Positions 63,895-64,000 of a DNA stretch of 64,000 nt are shown here, one piece after another. The position numbers were made by a program, and so were the translations under genes. A model generated the notes under the pieces. That model did no database searches. It was not told the origin of the DNA and saw only the letters and a list, made by a program, of their open reading frames with translations. The first letter of the stretch is position 1. Each line of letters opens with the position of its first letter. This stretch comes from Bryobacterales bacterium KBS 96 (GTDB taxonomy: Bacteria > Acidobacteriota > Terriglobia > Bryobacterales > Bryobacteraceae): the NCBI GenBank assembly GCA_000381625.1, contig KB906767.1, positions 3,491,304 through 3,555,303 of the forward strand, given 5' to 3'.

Positions 63895-64000
63895 TCACAC
63901 CTTCGGTTGCGGCGGAGCCAACTCACAGGCGACGCATTCCGACTCAAATCCCTGGCGCTTGTGCGCACCGTCACAGAACGGCTTCCTCTCCGAATGGCCG
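63895..64000 (-). CDS. CDGSH iron-sulfur domain protein (C-terminal part)
   Basis: The last 106 bases hold the end of a minus-strand gene cut by the window edge. The visible part reads GHSERKPFCDGAHKRQGFES then ECVACELAPPQPKV and a TGA at 63895-63897. K-P-F-C-D-G-A-H matches the CDGSH motif that binds a 2Fe-2S cluster with three Cys and one His; the first two Cys would be just outside the window. The gap 63770-63894 shows no gene. Confidence 0.7.
   Translation of the reverse strand, partial: GHSERKPFCDGAHKRQGFESECVACELAPPQPKV

Noticed and set aside
1-64000. CRISPR arrays, rRNA operons, insertion sequences
   Set aside because: I saw no regularly spaced short repeats, no rRNA sequence and no transposase gene.

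Overview
The window looks like chromosomal DNA of an acidobacterium, probably of the Solibacter/Bryobacter kind. This is inferred from gene content and not from a marker gene: no rRNA is present. The pointers are a von Willebrand factor A protein of the type common in Acidobacteria, a DUF1501 - DUF1549/DUF1553 - WD40/cytochrome - PPC cluster, many twin-arginine-exported enzymes, and a short dispersed repeat that reads NRDREGAG when translated.

Layout. 1-2371: one end of an integrated element, with a truncated gene, a ribbon-helix-helix remnant, a promoter with a dyad, a small excisionase-like protein and a frameshifted tyrosine integrase that runs into tRNA-Ala(CGC), the likely attachment site. 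2435-4944: thymidylate genes dcd, dut and a two-domain thyX. 5224-7854: an LPxTA surface protein, a VWA protein and a class D-like sortase. 8152-9462: a sorbosone-dehydrogenase-like protein. 9548-15703: a CzcCBA-type metal efflux operon with a small membrane protein upstream. 15790-20264: a secreted protein of unknown function overlapping an alkaline-phosphatase-superfamily phosphodiesterase. 20304-20566: tRNA-Arg(CCT) and tRNA-Met(CAT), facing each other. 20857-24440: an AAA ATPase, a metabolite:H+ symporter and an exported TIM-barrel protein.

24491-32381 (minus): the DUF1501 (frameshifted), DUF1549/1553, WD40 and PPC operon. 32607-36007: an ankyrin pseudogene, a TPR protein paired with a DUF4331 protein, and a gene scrap. 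36177-37265: a membrane PIN/TRAM protein. 37286-40577: GH67 alpha-glucuronidase with a C-terminal carbohydrate-binding-like domain, plus a short-chain dehydrogenase. 40659-43992: pncB, a nicotinamidase gene carrying an in-frame dispersed repeat, and der, all joined by 4-base overlaps; thiD converges on der. 44815-49667 (minus): a PP2C phosphatase followed by four secreted or envelope proteins. 50136-54504: a small secreted protein, a sigma-54 activator, a processive glycosyltransferase and a small membrane protein.

54665-63769 is a catabolic island. Leftward: a GntR/FCD regulator, a large secreted glycosidase-like protein, an HpcH/HpaI aldolase and an MFS carrier. Rightward: an IclR regulator, then a gluconate-dehydrogenase-like small subunit, a GMC oxidoreductase and a pentaheme cytochrome. 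TTGTCGACAA-type palindromes lie between the two regulators. The window ends in a partial CDGSH iron-sulfur protein on the minus strand.

The observations most worth following are the tandem ThyX whose two halves appear to share one catalytic motif, the sortase/LPxTA/VWA operon in a probably Gram-negative organism, the repeat inserted in frame in a nicotinamidase, and the GntR palindromes. Three tyrosine-recombinase, DUF1501 and ankyrin genes carry frame breaks that could be real decay or assembly errors.
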